Shown: positions 1 through 8,206 of the stretch, piece by piece
Layout of the letters: each line of letters begins with the position of its first letter
Numbering within the stretch: the stretch's first letter is position 1
Assembly (NCBI RefSeq): GCF_005938655.1
Contig: NZ_VCQT01000020.1
Location: 1 to 64,000 of the forward strand
DNA: 64,000 bases
Source of the DNA: Alloalcanivorax gelatiniphagus
Lineage (GTDB): Bacteria > Pseudomonadota > Gammaproteobacteria > Pseudomonadales > Alcanivoracaceae
Direction: 5' to 3'
Translations under genes and position numbers: made by a program
Notes under the pieces: model-generated
Database searches by the model: none
What the model saw: the letters and a program-made list of their open reading frames with translations, nothing else
What the model was told of the DNA's origin: nothing

Positions 1-52
1 TGGAAAGACACAAGGAGCGGCCGGGCGGCGTACCGCTTTAGCCGCGATACCC

Positions 53-1219
53 CTATTCCACCGTGAACTTCAAACCGGCGTGCTCGATGAGCCGCTTGAT
101 CAGCTTGTCGCCCATCGCCGGGGCGGTGGTCCAGATGCCGCCGGCGGTGTCGGTGGCGTCGCGCAGCAGGCACAGGGCGCTTTCGCTGATCATCCGCGAG
201 GTGGAACCGTAGCCCGGGTCCTTGTCGCCGGACACGCTCACCGCCAGTTGCTCGCCCTGGTCGTTGCTGCCCAGGAACAGCACGTCGTAGAACCCGTTCT
301 CGCGCTCTTCCTTGCTGGGGCCTTCGCCGGGCTTGGGGGCATCCTCGCCGGCCAGGGAACGGTCCTGGGCCACCGCCTCGGCGGTGGCCTTGCCCTTGTC
401 GCCGTCGCCGGTGAGCAGCATTTCGTCATAGACGAAGTTGTCGCCGTAGGCGTGGCCGAGCAGGAAGTTGGAGCGGTGCACGTTGCGGGTATTGATGGCG
501 GCCATAACGAACGGCGCCGCCCAGGTGCCCAGGGCGTCGTCGTACTCCGGCTTGGCCGCCGGCGGCTGCGCCGGGCCGCTGAACCCGGGGGTGAGCGCGA
601 ACGGGTCGGTGAGCAGGGCGCGGATTTCAGGGTCCTTGGCCGCCGCCAGGGTGGCCTTGAGGCTGGCGGCGGTGCCGCCGGAGAAGGTGCCCTTCATCTT
701 GCGCACCCGGCCCTTGACCCGGGTCATCGGCGCCAGGCCTTTCTCCTTGGCCTGTTGTTCCAGGAACAACACGCCCAGATCGAAGGGAATGGAGTCGAAC
801 CCGCAGGAGAACACGATGCGCGCGCCGCTCTGCTTGGCGGTGTCGCCGTAGCGGTCGATCATCTGCCGCATCCAGGCCGGCTCGCCGCACAGATCCACGT
901 AATCGGTGCCGGCTTCCGCGCAGGCCTTCACCAGCGGCTCGCCGTACAGCTGGTACGGGCCCACCGTGGTCAGCACCAGGCGGGTGCGCTCGGCCAGCGC
1001 CTTGAGGGTGTCCGGCTGGTCGGCGTCGGCGGTCAGCACCGGCACGTTGTCGCTGATGCCCATTTCCGCCCGTACCGCCGCCAGTTTCTCGGCGTTGCGG
1101 CCGGCCAGCGCCCAGTTCAGGTCGCCGCCGTAGGTCTGATCCAGGTATTCCGCCACCAACCGGCCGGTGAAGCCGCTGGCGCCGTACACGATCAGATCGA
1201 ACTCTCTTCCGTTGCTCAT
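53..1219 (-). CDS. Saccharopine dehydrogenase-like NAD(P)-binding oxidoreductase
   Basis: A 388-residue protein that starts with a Rossmann nucleotide-binding motif (IVYGASGFTGRLVAEYL, about residues 10–26). The following ARxxA-type and VGPYQLYGEPLVKACAEAG segments are typical of the saccharopine dehydrogenase NADP-binding family. Bacterial members of this length are usually annotated as trans-acting enoyl reductase-like or membrane-associated oxidoreductases, not lysine-pathway enzymes. No lysine or lipid genes lie beside it, so the substrate cannot be named. The ATG start is preceded by a purine-rich GGAACGGA. It is probably monocistronic, because a 298-bp repeat-bearing gap separates it from dnaE2 upstream. 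Family assignment is firm; function is unknown. Confidence 0.85.
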   Translation of the reverse strand: MSNGREFDLIVYGASGFTGRLVAEYLDQTYGGDLNWALAGRNAEKLAAVRAEMGISDNVPVLTADADQPDTLKALAERTRLVLTTVGPYQLYGEPLVKACAEAGTDYVDLCGEPAWMRQMIDRYGDTAKQSGARIVFSCGFDSIPFDLGVLFLEQQAKEKGLAPMTRVKGRVRKMKGTFSGGTAASLKATLAAAKDPEIRALLTDPFALTPGFSGPAQPPAAKPEYDDALGTWAAPFVMAAINTRNVHRSNFLLGHAYGDNFVYDEMLLTGDGDKGKATAEAVAQDRSLAGEDAPKPGEGPSKEERENGFYDVLFLGSNDQGEQLAVSVSGDKDPGYGSTSRMISESALCLLRDATDTAGGIWTTAPAMGDKLIKRLIEHAGLKFTVE

Positions 1220-1357
1220 GATCGGTTGTCCGTTCCGTTGCGAATGATGGGCTCACTATAGACCCCTGACCCGCCCCCCGTGCAGGGTCGCGAACGGCCT
1301 TTTGATGGTGAAGGTGGCCGTGGGTCTGGTTCGTGGTCAACCACGGTGCCGCGACCT

Positions 1358-1499
1358 ATCGCGACTGAAGTCGCTCCTACGGCAATTCTGACCCATGGAG
1401 CCGCTTTTGGCGCCACCTCCGGACGAAGCCCCCTGTAGGAGCGACTTCAGTCGCGATCCCCGGCGGTGCCGTCTTCATCGCGGCTGAAGCCGCTCCTAC
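1358..1499. repeat. Cluster of three REP-like palindromes
   Basis: Three copies of the window's REP-like unit lie in the gap between the saccharopine-dehydrogenase-like gene and dnaE2: 1358–1380 (forward, variant core GCGACTGAAGTCGC), 1435–1457 (inverted, same variant) and 1477–1499 (forward, standard core GCGGCTGAAGCCGC). The first and second form an inverted pair able to fold into a large hairpin. I see nothing else in 1220–1517. Confidence 0.85.
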
Positions 1500-1517
1500 A
1501 GTCTCCCCCGTGAACCT

Positions 1518-4500
1518 TTATTTGAAGTCCCGCGAGCGCACCTGCAGTTGGTCCAGGGCGTCGCGGGCGTCTTGGAGGCGGCCGGCCATCAGGTGGACGA
1601 TGCCTTCCGGGCTGATCTCCACGGTGCCGGTGACGATCACCAGCGGGCTTTTCAGCAGGATCTGCCGGTAGCGCTCCTGGATCGAGGTCCAGATCACCAC
1701 GTTGGTGTTGCCGGTTTCATCTTCCAGGGTCATGAACAGGGTGCCCTTGGCGGAGCCCGGGCGCTGGCGGTTGGTGACCAGGCCGGCCACCCGTACCAGC
1801 TGGTTGGGGCGGGCGCGCTTCAGGTCCCGGGCCCGGTAGCAACGGTGGAAACGGGGCAGGTGGCGTACCAGGGCCATGGGGTGGCGACCCAGGGTCAGCC
1901 CCAGGTGACGGTAGTCCTCGATCAGCGAGGTGTGCTCCGAGGGGGCGTCCAGGTAGACGCCGTCGTGGGCGTCGCGGAGTTCGCCGCCCTGGCCGCCGAG
2001 CAGCGGTCGCTGTGCTTCCAGGCCCTGCACGTCCCAGTGGGCCTGATGGCGGTGGCCGCTGAGGCCGCGCAGGGCGTTGCCGGCCACCAGTGCCTCGCGC
2101 TCCCGGCTGCCCAGGGCGGCCCGCTCGCACAGGTCGTGCACGCTCTGGAAGGGGCGCTGGTGGCGGGCCGCCACCAGCCGGTCGGCGGCGTCGGCGTTGA
2201 AGCCCTTGATCTGGCGCAGCCCCAGGCGCAGAGCCGGCTGCACCCCCAGCCTTTCGCGGTGGGCGTCCTCCAGGGTGTGGTCCCAGTGGCTGTGGCGCAC
2301 GTCCGGCGGCCGGGTTTCGATGCCGTGGCGGCGGGCGTCTTGCAGCAACTGAGAAGGGGAATAGAAGCCCATGGGCAGGCTGTTGAGCAGCCCGCAGAAG
2401 AAGGCGCTGGTGTGGTGGCGCTTGAGCCAGGCGGACACGTACACCAGCAGCGCGAAGCTGGCGGCGTGGGATTCCGGAAAGCCGTAGCCGCCGAAGCCTT
2501 TCATCTGCTCGAACAGCCGGCGCGCGTAGTCGCCGCTGTAGCCATTGGCGCGCATGCCCTCGATCACCTTGTGCTCGAACTGCAACAGCTCGCCGCTCTT
2601 GCCCCAGCGGGCCATGGCCCGGCGCAGCTGGTCCGCCTCGCCGCCGGAGAAACCGGCGGCCACCATCACCAGCTGGATCACCTGTTCCTGGAAGATGGGC
2701 ACGCCGTAGGTGCGCTCCAGCACGCTTTTGACCTTGTCGTCCGGGTAGTCCTCTTCCTCCAGGCCGTCCCGGCGGCGCAGGTAGGGGTGCACCATGTCGC
2801 CCTGGATCGGCCCCGGCCGCACGATCGCCACCTCCACCACCAGGTCGTAGAAGCGGCGCGGGCGCAGGCGCGGCAGCATGTTCATCTGCGCCCGGGACTC
2901 CACCTGGAACACGCCCACGCTGTCGCCCTGGCAGAGCATCTCGTAGGTGGCTCCGTCACCGGCGGGAATGTCCTGCATGGTCAGCGGCCGACCCCGATAA
3001 CCGCCCACCAGATCCAGGGTTTTGCGGATCGCCGTGAGCATGCCCAGGGCCAGCACGTCCACCTTCATCAGCCCCAGGGACTCCAGGTCGTCCTTGTCCC
3101 ACTGGATCAGGGTGCGGTCGGGCATGGCGGCGTTTTCCACCGGCACCAGGGTGTGCACCGGGTCGCGGGTGATCACGAACCCGCCCACGTGCTGGGACAG
3201 GTGGCGGGGAAAGCCGATCATCTCCTGAACCAGCTCCCGGTAGTGGCGGCCCAGGGTGGAGCCGCCCAGGCCCAGCTCCCGGAAACGCTCCACCAGGGAG
3301 TCCGGCTTGTCCCACCAGGCCAGGTTGCCGCTGAGCCGCTCGATCACGTCCTGGTCCACGCCCAGGGCCCGGCCCACGTCGCGCACCGCCGAGCGGGTGC
3401 GGTAGCGGATCACGGTGGCCGCCAGGGCGGCCCGCTCGCGGCCGTACTTGCGGTACAGGTACTGCATCACCTCCTCGCGGCGCTCGTGCTCGAAGTCCAC
3501 GTCGATGTCCGGCGGCTCGTCCCGCTCCTGGGAAATAAAACGCTCGAACAGCAACTGGCTGCGCCCCGGGTCCACCTCGGTGACCCCCAGGCAGTAACAC
3601 ACCGCCGAGTTGGCGGCGGAGCCGCGCCCCTGGCAGAGAATGCCCTGGCTTCGGGCGAAGGCGACGATGTCGTGCACGGTGAGAAAGTAATGGGCATAGC
3701 GGAGCTGGCGGATCAGCGCCAGTTCCTTGTCGATCAGGGTGCGCACGGTATCCGGTACGCCCTCCGGGTAGCGGACCTCGGCGCCCTGGTGGGCGAGGGC
3801 GGCCAGGTACTGGTCCGCGTCCTGGCCCGGTGGCACCACCTCCTCCGGGTACTGATAGCTGATCTCGTCCATGCGGAAGTCGCACTGGTCGGCGATCCAC
3901 TCCGCCTCCCGCAGCAACGCCGGCGGGTACACCGCCGCCAGCCGCTCCGGCGGCCGCAGGTGACGCTGGTCGTTACGGAAGCGGCGGTCGCCGAGCTGCT
4001 GCACGGAGGTGTTCAGCCGCAGGGCGGTGAACACCTCCTGCAGGCGCTGCCGTTCCGGCAGGTGGTAATGCACATCGTTGCTGGCGGTCATGGCCAGACC
4101 ATGGCGCCGGGCCAGGTCGTACAGGTAACGGTAGCGCAGGGCGTCGTTGCCCTCCTGGAGCAGTTCGCAGGCCAGCCACAGCCGCTCGCCGAAGTGCTCG
4201 CGCAGCAACGGCCCATGGGCCTCGTCGCGGGCGTCGCCGGCGGGCAGCCACAGGCACAGGGCATGGCGCTCAATGCGCGCCAGGTCCCGCCAATGCAACT
4301 CATAGTGCCCCTTGGGCGCCCGCCGCCGGCCCTGGGTGATCAGGGTGGCGATCTCCCCGTAGGCCCGCCGGTCCCGGGCCAGCAGCACCAGCCGCAGTTC
4401 CCCCTGTTCCTGGCCGAGACGAAAATGGCTGCCGACGATCAGCTTGAAATTCAACGGCTTGCCGGCGTCTTTGCAGGCGGAATCGAGGTTTTTCCAAGCC

Positions 4501-4655
4501 TGCCAGGCCCGCGCCACCCCGGCCAGGGAACCGTCATCGGTGATCGCCAACGCCCGGTACCCCAACTCATGGGCCCGCACCACCAACTCCTCCGGATGAC
4601 TGGCACCGGTCAGGAAGGTGAAGGCGGAGGTGCAATGGAGTTCGGCGAAAGACAT
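1518..4655 (-). CDS. dnaE2: Error-prone DNA polymerase DnaE2 (ImuC)
   Basis: A 1045-residue C-family polymerase, the catalytic subunit of the SOS-inducible ImuA–ImuB–DnaE2 mutasome that performs translesion synthesis. The N-terminal PHP domain begins SFAELHCTSAFTFLTG. The polymerase active-site motif PDIDVDFEHERREEV and the second catalytic region LMKVDVLALGML are present, as is a C-terminal OB-fold segment near VRVAGLVTNRQR. I chose the ATG at 4655, giving MSFAELHC, because homologues start there; an in-frame start 14 codons upstream adds a non-conserved tail. Its length matches DnaE2 rather than replicative DnaE (about 1160). It lies downstream of imuA-imuB on the same strand, but a 296-bp repeat-bearing gap intervenes and I see no second LexA box there. 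Confidence 0.97.
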   Translation of the reverse strand: MSFAELHCTSAFTFLTGASHPEELVVRAHELGYRALAITDDGSLAGVARAWQAWKNLDSACKDAGKPLNFKLIVGSHFRLGQEQGELRLVLLARDRRAYGEIATLITQGRRRAPKGHYELHWRDLARIERHALCLWLPAGDARDEAHGPLLREHFGERLWLACELLQEGNDALRYRYLYDLARRHGLAMTASNDVHYHLPERQRLQEVFTALRLNTSVQQLGDRRFRNDQRHLRPPERLAAVYPPALLREAEWIADQCDFRMDEISYQYPEEVVPPGQDADQYLAALAHQGAEVRYPEGVPDTVRTLIDKELALIRQLRYAHYFLTVHDIVAFARSQGILCQGRGSAANSAVCYCLGVTEVDPGRSQLLFERFISQERDEPPDIDVDFEHERREEVMQYLYRKYGRERAALAATVIRYRTRSAVRDVGRALGVDQDVIERLSGNLAWWDKPDSLVERFRELGLGGSTLGRHYRELVQEMIGFPRHLSQHVGGFVITRDPVHTLVPVENAAMPDRTLIQWDKDDLESLGLMKVDVLALGMLTAIRKTLDLVGGYRGRPLTMQDIPAGDGATYEMLCQGDSVGVFQVESRAQMNMLPRLRPRRFYDLVVEVAIVRPGPIQGDMVHPYLRRRDGLEEEDYPDDKVKSVLERTYGVPIFQEQVIQLVMVAAGFSGGEADQLRRAMARWGKSGELLQFEHKVIEGMRANGYSGDYARRLFEQMKGFGGYGFPESHAASFALLVYVSAWLKRHHTSAFFCGLLNSLPMGFYSPSQLLQDARRHGIETRPPDVRHSHWDHTLEDAHRERLGVQPALRLGLRQIKGFNADAADRLVAARHQRPFQSVHDLCERAALGSREREALVAGNALRGLSGHRHQAHWDVQGLEAQRPLLGGQGGELRDAHDGVYLDAPSEHTSLIEDYRHLGLTLGRHPMALVRHLPRFHRCYRARDLKRARPNQLVRVAGLVTNRQRPGSAKGTLFMTLEDETGNTNVVIWTSIQERYRQILLKSPLVIVTGTVEISPEGIVHLMAGRLQDARDALDQLQVRSRDFK

Positions 4656-4674
4656 TGGGGGCTCCGGAAAAAGG

Positions 4675-4700
4675 CGGCTGCAAGCGGCAAGCTTCAAGCC
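4675..4700. repeat. Short AAGCGGCAAGCTTCAAGC-type repeat
   Basis: The string GGCTGCAAGCGGCAAGC followed by TTCAAGCC lies immediately upstream of dnaE2. A close relative occurs at 7206–7232 and a degenerate one near 4931–4943. These resemble low-complexity AGCTTGAAGC arrays known in pseudomonads. No function can be read from the sequence. Confidence 0.5.
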
Positions 4701-4725
4701 AGGGGCGGGGCTGGGGCTGGGGCTG

Positions 4726-4868
4726 AGTTGAAAGTTAAAAGTTAAAAGTTAAAAGTTGAAACGCGGGATAGGGTTGCGGAACGCGGCGCGGCCTTGCCCG
4801 CGTTTCCGGTGTGGATCGCGGCTGAAGCCGCTCCTACGCCCTTGTAGGAGCGGCTTCAGCCGCGACCT
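4726..4868. repeat. Left copy of about 140-bp inverted repeat (AAAGTT arm plus REP pair)
   Basis: This segment has an AAAGTTAAAAGTT array (4726–4760), a GAAACGCGGG…CCCGCGTTTCC internal stem, and an inverted REP pair at 4815–4837 and 4844–4866. Its reverse complement is nearly identical to 9777–9916. A further array of the opposite strand (AACTTTTAACTTTAAACTTTC) follows at 4869–4893, so the element has inverted AAAGTT-type ends. The gap between imuB and dnaE2 holds nothing else that I recognise. Confidence 0.85.
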
Positions 4869-4951
4869 TTCAACTTTTAACTTTAAACTTTCAACTGACC
4901 CCTACCGGCACGGCCTCCCAGCCCCCCGGCCCACCAGCTTGCCGCCTGCAG

Positions 4952-6382
4952 CTAAAAAAAACCCTGCAACCACCACCCTTCCTGGTCGTCCTGGAAAACC
5001 CAACAACACAGGCCGTCCGGGTGGTGGGCCACGTGGTAGCGGCGGGCGGCCTGGGTTTGCCAGGGTTGGCTGAAGCGTTCCTCCTGGGCAAACAGGGTGA
5101 GGGGGCGGTTGCGCCAGTGGGGCACGGTGTCGCGCACGGTGAGCGGGCGCGGCGGGTCCAGCAGCCACAGGGGGCGGTCTTCCGGGGTGGCCGCCGTCAC
5201 CGTCGGCAGCGCCGGCGGGGCGGGGCGGTCCAGGGGCGGGCGGCCACGCTCGCTTTCCTCGGGCAGATGGCCCGGTGCCCGGTCCGGCCGGTACAGGCTC
5301 AGGGCCGGCTCGGCGGCCAGCTTCTCCAGCAGGCTGGCCAGCGGCGCCCGTGCCCCCGGGTCCGGGAACAGGTCGGCCAGGGCCGGATTACGCGGTCGCG
5401 GGCGTCCGCCGTCCAGGCCCAGTCCCAGCACCGGCGCTTCCAGCACCTGGTGCTCCAGGCGCCGGCGGGTCAGGTCCAGCCAGGTGGCGGCGTCGTGGCC
5501 GGCCTGGGCCCGGCGCACCACCAGGGTGTCCCGGTGGCCGTTGTTCAGATACAGATGCCAGCGGATCGCGGTGAGGCTCTCCTGGTGCCGCTCCAGGTCG
5601 CTGCTCAGCCGCGCCAGCAGCCGGGTCATCGGCCCGTGCAGATAGTCCAGATTGTCCAGCGGGTCGTCGAAATCCAGCCGCTCGCGGAACGGCCGGGGCG
5701 GCGGCAATGGCCGGCGCGGGTCCGGCTTCTCCCCCAGCAGGCGTTGCAGCCAGTCCAGGAAGCCGGCGCCGAAGCGCTTGCCCAGGGCCGGCCGGGGCAG
5801 GGGATACAGTTCTCCCAGGGTGCGGAAACCCGGCGCCCGCAGCCGTTCGCGCAGGCGCGGCTCCAGGTCCAGCCGGTCCAGCTCCAGCTCCGCCAGCCAG
5901 GCCTGGAAACGGGCCGGCTCCGGTACCTGCTCCAGCGGGGGCGGGTCGGTAAGGTGCCAGGCGGCCAGCGGCGTGGGCCCCAGCCCCAGGCGGGTGGTCA
6001 GCGGGCAATGCAGGCGGTAGCGGTCCACCCGCGCCATCAGGCCCTGGAAGCCGCCGTACAGCTTCAGGCAGCCGCCCACTTCCAGCAGCAGAGTGGACGG
6101 CGGCGCCGTGCACACCTGGGGGGTAAGTGCCAGCAGGTGTTGGCCCTGGCGGCGCAGGGCCGCTTCCCGGGCCGGCTCGTCCGCCTCGCGGACTTCCAGG
6201 TCCTCGCACAGGGCGCGGGCGGTGGCCAGCCGCAGGCCGCTCTCCACGCCGGCGGCGCGGGCCGCCGCGTTGGCCAGCCGCACCCGGTGCTGGTGCACCA
6301 GCACCCGGGGCTGCTCCACCGGGCCGTCCGCCGCCTCCAGGGCCAGCAGCGGAAAATGCAGGGCCAGCCACAGCGCGGTCAT
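4952..6382 (-). CDS. imuB: ImuB, catalytically inactive Y-family polymerase-like mutasome adaptor
   Basis: A 476-residue Y-family (DinB/UmuC-like) protein that links ImuA, the beta clamp and DnaE2 in damage-induced mutagenesis. The N-terminus WLALHFPLLALEAADG corresponds to the polymerase palm start, but the catalytic aspartate of true Y-family polymerases is absent. The second acidic motif is replaced by LLLEVGGCLKLYGG, as expected for ImuB. I chose the ATG at 6382 (MTALWLAL), because it overlaps the imuA stop in an ATGA and matches family starts; the open frame extends upstream only as a GC-rich artefact. Co-transcription with imuA from the LexA-controlled promoter is inferred from the overlap. 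Confidence 0.95.
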   Translation of the reverse strand: MTALWLALHFPLLALEAADGPVEQPRVLVHQHRVRLANAAARAAGVESGLRLATARALCEDLEVREADEPAREAALRRQGQHLLALTPQVCTAPPSTLLLEVGGCLKLYGGFQGLMARVDRYRLHCPLTTRLGLGPTPLAAWHLTDPPPLEQVPEPARFQAWLAELELDRLDLEPRLRERLRAPGFRTLGELYPLPRPALGKRFGAGFLDWLQRLLGEKPDPRRPLPPPRPFRERLDFDDPLDNLDYLHGPMTRLLARLSSDLERHQESLTAIRWHLYLNNGHRDTLVVRRAQAGHDAATWLDLTRRRLEHQVLEAPVLGLGLDGGRPRPRNPALADLFPDPGARAPLASLLEKLAAEPALSLYRPDRAPGHLPEESERGRPPLDRPAPPALPTVTAATPEDRPLWLLDPPRPLTVRDTVPHWRNRPLTLFAQEERFSQPWQTQAARRYHVAHHPDGLCCWVFQDDQEGWWLQGFF

Positions 6383-7125
6383 GGCCGCAGCTCCGGCGGC
6401 GGGGGCGCCAGCGGGCGCGGCGGCGGCGCTTCCAGGGCCGGGCGCGGCCGCCGGGTCAGGGCCGCCAGGCTGGCGGTGGCCGGCGGCGCCCGGCGCAGAT
6501 GCTCCGGCAACAGCGTCAGGTGACAGCGGTCGCCGGGGCGTCCGCCGGGCTGTTTGTGCACCGTCACCGCCAGTTCGCCGGGGGCCGGGCACTCCAGGCC
6601 CAGCCGCAGCGGCGCCGGGCTGGGTTGCCGGGCCACCCGCCGGGGGCGGGCCAGCACCAGCAGGCAACGGCCCTGCTGGGCGCCCAGATGCAGCCGCCGC
6701 AGGGTGCCCGCCGGCAGCGCCCCGGCCGGCGCCCACAGCAGCAGCACGCTGAGCGCGTCACTGGCGGCGGCCTCATGGCAGGCGCGCAGCAGACCGTCCC
6801 GCTCCCCGTGCAGCACCAGCAGCCGCGCCAGCGGCACCCCGGCGCGGGCCAGGGTATCGGCACAGGGCCGCTCCGGCGGGTTGGCGATCACCCGTGCCCC
6901 GGGATCGTCGCCGGCCAGCACCGGCAGCATCAGATGCAGCAGCGGCGGGCAGGGCAGCGGACACAGCAGCTCCACCAGCCCATGCACCGGCCAGCCCCCC
7001 TGGCTCAGCAACCGGTCCAGACCGGCAAAACCGGTGGGCCGACCGCCCCGGACGGCGCCGTCGAGATCGCGCCCCCGCCAGGTATCCCGACGGGAGAGCA
7101 GCTGTTGCAGAAACGCGGACGACAT
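6379..7125 (-). CDS. imuA: ImuA, RecA/SulA-like mutasome protein
   Basis: A 248-residue ImuA, the first gene of the SOS mutasome operon. The protein has the family opening (TGFAGLDRLLSQGGWPVHGLVELL), a RecA-like fold region where a weak P-loop would lie, and a proline-rich C-terminus. I chose the ATG at 7125 (MSSAFLQQLLSRRD) because a LexA box ends 17 bp upstream of it. A longer reading from 7212 would put the operator inside the coding sequence. The stop overlaps the imuB start in an ATGA, so translation is likely coupled. Confidence 0.93.
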   Translation of the reverse strand: MSSAFLQQLLSRRDTWRGRDLDGAVRGGRPTGFAGLDRLLSQGGWPVHGLVELLCPLPCPPLLHLMLPVLAGDDPGARVIANPPERPCADTLARAGVPLARLLVLHGERDGLLRACHEAAASDALSVLLLWAPAGALPAGTLRRLHLGAQQGRCLLVLARPRRVARQPSPAPLRLGLECPAPGELAVTVHKQPGGRPGDRCHLTLLPEHLRRAPPATASLAALTRRPRPALEAPPPRPLAPPPPELRP

Positions 7126-7141
7126 GGGAAGACACTCGGAA

Positions 7142-7161
7142 TACTGTACATAAGGACAGTA
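7142..7161 (-). promoter_or_regulatory. LexA (SOS) operator of imuA-imuB
   Basis: The sequence TACTGTACATAAGGACAGTA contains CTGT, eight bases, then ACAG. This is an exact match to the gammaproteobacterial LexA box, with symmetric TA flanks. It sits 16 bp upstream of the imuA ATG at 7125, where LexA would block transcription. DNA-damage induction of imuA-imuB is therefore expected. Confidence 0.93.
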
Positions 7162-7205
7162 TCTGAGATGGGGGCGGGGTGCAAGGTGAAAGCTTCGGGT
7201 TGGGA

Positions 7206-7407
7206 GCGGCAAGCTTCAAGCTGCAGGCTGCTAGCGGTGGGGTGTTTGGGTGGGGGAGTTGAAAGTTGAAAGTTAAAAGTTGAAACGCGAGCAGCCGCCC
7301 CGCACCGACCAAGCCCTGCCCGCGCACTTGCCCCAACTGGCCGCAGGCCACCCCCCAACCCCCTCAGCAAACGCCCTTTTAACTTTTAACTTTCAACTTT
7401 CAACTTA
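7206..7407. repeat. AAAGTT-armed inverted element in the imuA/Tat-subunit intergenic region
   Basis: A left array (GTTGAAAGTTGAAAGTT continuing to AAACGCG, 7258–7288) and a right array of the opposite strand (CTTTTAACTTTTAACTTTC, about 7377–7406) bracket about 90 bp. The organisation, including the GAAACGCG junction, resembles the elements at 4726 and 9777, but this one lacks the REP pair. It is preceded by a GCGGCAAGCTTCAAGC repeat (7206–7232). Apart from the LexA box and the leader of the next gene, I see nothing else in 7126–7549. Confidence 0.7.
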
Positions 7408-7549
7408 GCCTTGCTTGCAGCTCGCCGCGCCAGCGGCGCAGGCGCGGCGCTGTCCCCAACGGTCAAGGCCGGCTGTGCGGGTAAACATATTGTATTCCCG
7501 GGGGTGGTTGAGTAGCTTCGGAGGCCTGTTTCCGAGCGGCGAGAGATCG

Positions 7550-8206
7550 ATGGCACAACAACATAGCGCCGGCCGGGTGTCGGCTGTTTGGCAGCGTGGC
7601 GTGAGCCGGCGTCGTTTTCTTGTTTGGACGCTGGCGGGTACCGCCGGGGTGGCGGCGGTGGCCGCCGGTGGTTTCGCGTTGCTGCGCCGTTCGCCTTTGG
7701 ACCAACAGCCCAAGCCGGCTTGGGCCGAGGGCCTGAGCCGTCAGGAATACCATCTGTTCGACCGGGCCCGGGTGGCGTTGCTGCCCACGGAGGGCACGGC
7801 GCTGCCCGCCACCGATCAGGTGCCGGTGGTGGCCAATGTGCGGAAAACCCTGGGCTATATGGCGCCACCGCTGCGCGAGCAACTGGGCACCGGCCTGGGC
7901 CTGTTCGATAACGCGGCGGTGGTGTTTCACGGGCGCCGTTTCGTGGACCTGGACCCGGCCACCGCCCGGGACTATTTCGATGCCTGGAGCCGGGGCAACG
8001 CCATCCAGCGCACCCTGGCCACGGTGATCAAGCAACTGGTGTACAGCGCCTACTGGAGCGACCCGGCCACCTGGCCGCCCATCGAGTTCGACGGGCCGGT
8101 GTCCGAACAGTGGGGGCTGGCCTATCTGGGTAACGCGCCGCTGCCGGAGGAAGACCGCGCGGCGGAAGATCATGGGGAGGAAGACACCATGGAGCAACAG
8201 GCATGA
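7550..8206 (+). CDS. Tat-signal small subunit of a GMC dehydrogenase (gluconate 2-dehydrogenase subunit 3-like)
   Basis: A 218-residue protein with a twin-arginine signal (SRRRFLVWTLAGTAG, about residues 18–32) followed by a hydrophobic alanine/glycine stretch, so it is probably exported folded. The rest (LSRQEYHLFDRARVALLPTEG, and the TVIKQLVYSAYWSD segment) resembles small helical subunits that accompany GMC-family dehydrogenases. I chose the ATG at 7550 because upstream residues are non-conserved and would bury the Tat signal. The stop overlaps the GMC gene start (ATGA), indicating a stoichiometric partner. The name is a family-level inference. Confidence 0.8.
   Translation: MAQQHSAGRVSAVWQRGVSRRRFLVWTLAGTAGVAAVAAGGFALLRRSPLDQQPKPAWAEGLSRQEYHLFDRARVALLPTEGTALPATDQVPVVANVRKTLGYMAPPLREQLGTGLGLFDNAAVVFHGRRFVDLDPATARDYFDAWSRGNAIQRTLATVIKQLVYSAYWSDPATWPPIEFDGPVSEQWGLAYLGNAPLPEEDRAAEDHGEEDTMEQQA

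Noticed and set aside
1548-4745. Open frame of 1065 codons on the plus strand opposite dnaE2
   Set aside because: Its translation is Gln/His/Val-rich without recognisable domains, and it lies fully antisense to a clearly conserved polymerase. Long antisense frames are expected in GC-rich coding DNA.
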